From Paracoccaceae bacterium (GTDB lineage Bacteria > Pseudomonadota > Alphaproteobacteria > Rhodobacterales > Rhodobacteraceae), in assembly GCA_022843025.1 (NCBI GenBank), contig JALHOL010000001.1, positions 682,001 to 746,000 on the forward strand: a stretch of DNA of 64,000 nucleotides. Reading direction: 5' to 3'. Below, piece after piece: positions 62,893-64,000 of the stretch; the stretch's first letter is position 1; each line of letters begins with the position of its first letter. The notes under the pieces were generated by a model that was not told the DNA's origin, made no database searches, and was given only the letters and a program-made list of their open reading frames with translations. Made by a program: the position numbers and the translations under genes.

Positions 62893-62916
62893 CTGCTGAC
62901 AGAACGCTGTCAGCAG
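62893..62916. repeat. Perfect hairpin CTGCTGACAG-AACG-CTGTCAGCAG
   Basis: Ten-base perfect arms (62893-62902, 62907-62916) between the agmatinase-family gene and ridA. No T-run follows, so it may be an operator or an attenuator rather than a terminator. Confidence 0.6.
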
Positions 62917-62960
62917 GGGGGTGGTTTCTTCCGGGCGTCAACCAAAGGAAGGAGCATCCC

Positions 62961-63356
62961 ATGCAAAAGGTTTCCGTCAATCCGTGGTCTTGGTCAAAGG
63001 CGCTTGGCTATGATCAGGGCGTTCTTGTCAGCGCGGCCACGCGGCAGTTGATCTGTGCGGGGCAAACGGCCGTGGATGGCGCAGGCGCGCCGCAGCATCC
63101 CGGCGACATGCGCGCGCAGCTTGGGCTGGCGCTGGACAATCTGGAGACGGTGCTGGCTGCCGGGGGGATGGGTCTGGGGAACCTTGTGCGGATCGGGGTC
63201 TTTGCCACGGATGTGGACGCGCTGTTGCCGCATATGGATGTGCTGGGGCGCAGGCTGGGGGCGGCGGGGGTGGCCCCGGCCATGACTTTGGTGGGTGTGA
63301 CGCGGCTGGCACTGCCGCCCTTGATGGTGGAACTGGAGGCGGTGGCCATGGGCTAG
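62961..63356 (+). CDS. RidA family protein
   Basis: A 131-residue protein of the RidA/YjgF family, which hydrolyses reactive enamine/imine intermediates or, in some members, other small substrates. CAGQTAVDGAG (about 35-45) and VRIGVFATDVDALLPHMDVL are typical. The canonical Arg in the last helix region appears as VGVTRLALPPLMVELEAVA (R near 117), which retains an arginine. It lies after the agmatinase-family gene and an AGGAGC ribosome-binding site. Confidence 0.9.
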   Translation: MQKVSVNPWSWSKALGYDQGVLVSAATRQLICAGQTAVDGAGAPQHPGDMRAQLGLALDNLETVLAAGGMGLGNLVRIGVFATDVDALLPHMDVLGRRLGAAGVAPAMTLVGVTRLALPPLMVELEAVAMG

Positions 63357-63421
63357 GCTTGCGCTCTTTCCCGGTGCCGGGGCAGGTTAGGCGTGTGAGG
63401 CAGGATTGGGCGGGGGGCGGG

Positions 63422-64000
63422 ATGCGCCGTGCGGAACGGCTGTTTCGGCTGGTGAACGAAATGCGCGCGCGGGGCCATTGCCGCGCGGCAGACCTTGCCG
63501 TTGCGCTGGAGATCAGCCTGCGCACAGTGTACCGCGACATCGCGCATTTGCAGGCCTCCGGCCTGCCGATTGAAGGCGAGGCGGGGGTGGGCTATGTGCT
63601 GCGCCCCGGCTTTTCCCTGCCCAGCCTGACCTTTACCTATGAACAATTGGATGCGCTGGCAGTGGCGCTGTCCTTTGCCGAGCGGGTGGATGACCCGGTT
63701 CTGGCGCAGGCGGCGCGCGAAGTGCGGGCGAAGGTGCAGGCAAGCCTGCCGGAGCCGGAATTGCGGCGGCTGGCGGATGCGCCCTTCTTCTCGCTTTCGC
63801 GCAAGACCGGGGCGGCGGATCATGCCGCGCGGCTGCGGGCGGCGATCCGGCAGCGGCGGATGGTGCGGCTGGCTTATGTCGATGCAGCGGGAGTGCAATC
63901 AGACCGACGGCTGCGGCCGCTGGCCGTCTGGACCTTTGAGGAAGGCTGGATGGTATCGGGCTGGTGCGAGTTGCGCGGGGATTTCCGCACCTTTCGGCTG
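63422..64000 (+). CDS. WYL-domain transcriptional regulator, 3' end cut by window edge
   Basis: The reading frame opens at ATG 63422 and has no stop through the last base (193 codons seen), so it continues right of the window. The N-terminus is a DeoR/YafY-type winged helix (RRAERLFRLVNEMRARGHCR, ISLRTVYRDIAHLQASGLPI). A WYL-type ligand domain follows (from about 140, VRLAYVDAAGVQSDRRLRPL, then WMVSGWCELRGDFRTFRL). These regulators often bind single-stranded or modified DNA or nucleotides and are frequent near defence genes, but here the neighbours are metabolic. Confidence 0.85.
   Translation, partial: MRRAERLFRLVNEMRARGHCRAADLAVALEISLRTVYRDIAHLQASGLPIEGEAGVGYVLRPGFSLPSLTFTYEQLDALAVALSFAERVDDPVLAQAAREVRAKVQASLPEPELRRLADAPFFSLSRKTGAADHAARLRAAIRQRRMVRLAYVDAAGVQSDRRLRPLAVWTFEEGWMVSGWCELRGDFRTFRL

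Noticed and set aside
1-64000. CRISPR array or complete tRNA/rRNA gene
   Set aside because: No regularly spaced direct repeats with unique spacers, no T-loop motifs with a matching cloverleaf and no rRNA-like sequence were found on reading both strands.

Overview
This 64 kb window comes from the chromosome of a high-GC alphaproteobacterium. The gene content points to the Rhodobacteraceae: a propionyl-CoA synthetase with TTTGCAAA-type operators, a malic enzyme fused to a phosphotransacetylase-like domain, the mce-DUF1467 pair, DUF817, DUF6455 and a CDGSH protein, all with strongly GC-biased codons. The genus cannot be fixed from the sequence alone. No rRNA, complete tRNA or CRISPR array was seen.

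Positions 1 to about 9.8 kb are the right part of an integrated accessory element with visibly lower GC. It holds a tyrosine integrase cut by the window edge, an unusual protein with motifs resembling the palm of single-subunit (family A / T7-like) polymerases, a serine recombinase with inverted repeats just upstream that resemble its binding sites, and a complete type I restriction-modification locus in the order hsdM, hsdS, small zinc-ribbon protein, hsdR. A small convergent ORF follows. A 29-bp palindrome at 9785-9813 includes a tRNA-like 3' end and may mark the right junction.

From 9.9 kb on, the window is mostly core chromosome. 10-21 kb holds a hydrolase, DUF817, a HEPN-like protein, glyA, nadK, a PepSY membrane protein with a small Cys/His-rich secreted partner, a sigma-54 response regulator overlapping an Hpt protein, and prpE. 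21-30 kb holds maeB, a VOC-cupin fusion and a compact nucleoside/pyrimidine salvage operon (cdd-deoA-deoB-add-upp). 31-37 kb holds an acyl-CoA ligase, an EamA transporter, tdk and a DEAD-box helicase. At 37.4-38.9 kb a BrnA-like orphan antitoxin is followed by a strikingly AT-rich gene of the putative phage abortive-infection family, a second defence insertion. 39-49 kb holds carB, pabB-pabC, a hydrolase with a glyoxalase-fold dioxygenase, and aspS. 49-64 kb holds mce-DUF1467, CysZ/EI24, nitroreductase, histone-deacetylase-like amidohydrolase, M48 lipoprotein, dgkA, CDGSH, rimO, a dehydrogenase, AsmA, an agmatinase-family enzyme, RidA and a truncated WYL regulator.

The intergenic spaces carry several dispersed repeat families. 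One is a half-element containing GGGTATTT...CAAGATGAAG and GCCGCATTGCTTTTGTCTCG, which also occurs as ~300-bp near-palindromes at 50.4 and 58.3 kb. The second is a pair of tandem perfect palindromes (34.9 and 42.5 kb). The third is a 12-bp-periodic GTGCAG array (15.2 and 37.3 kb). The most unusual items are the polymerase-like gene, the AT-rich Abi gene and these repeat families.
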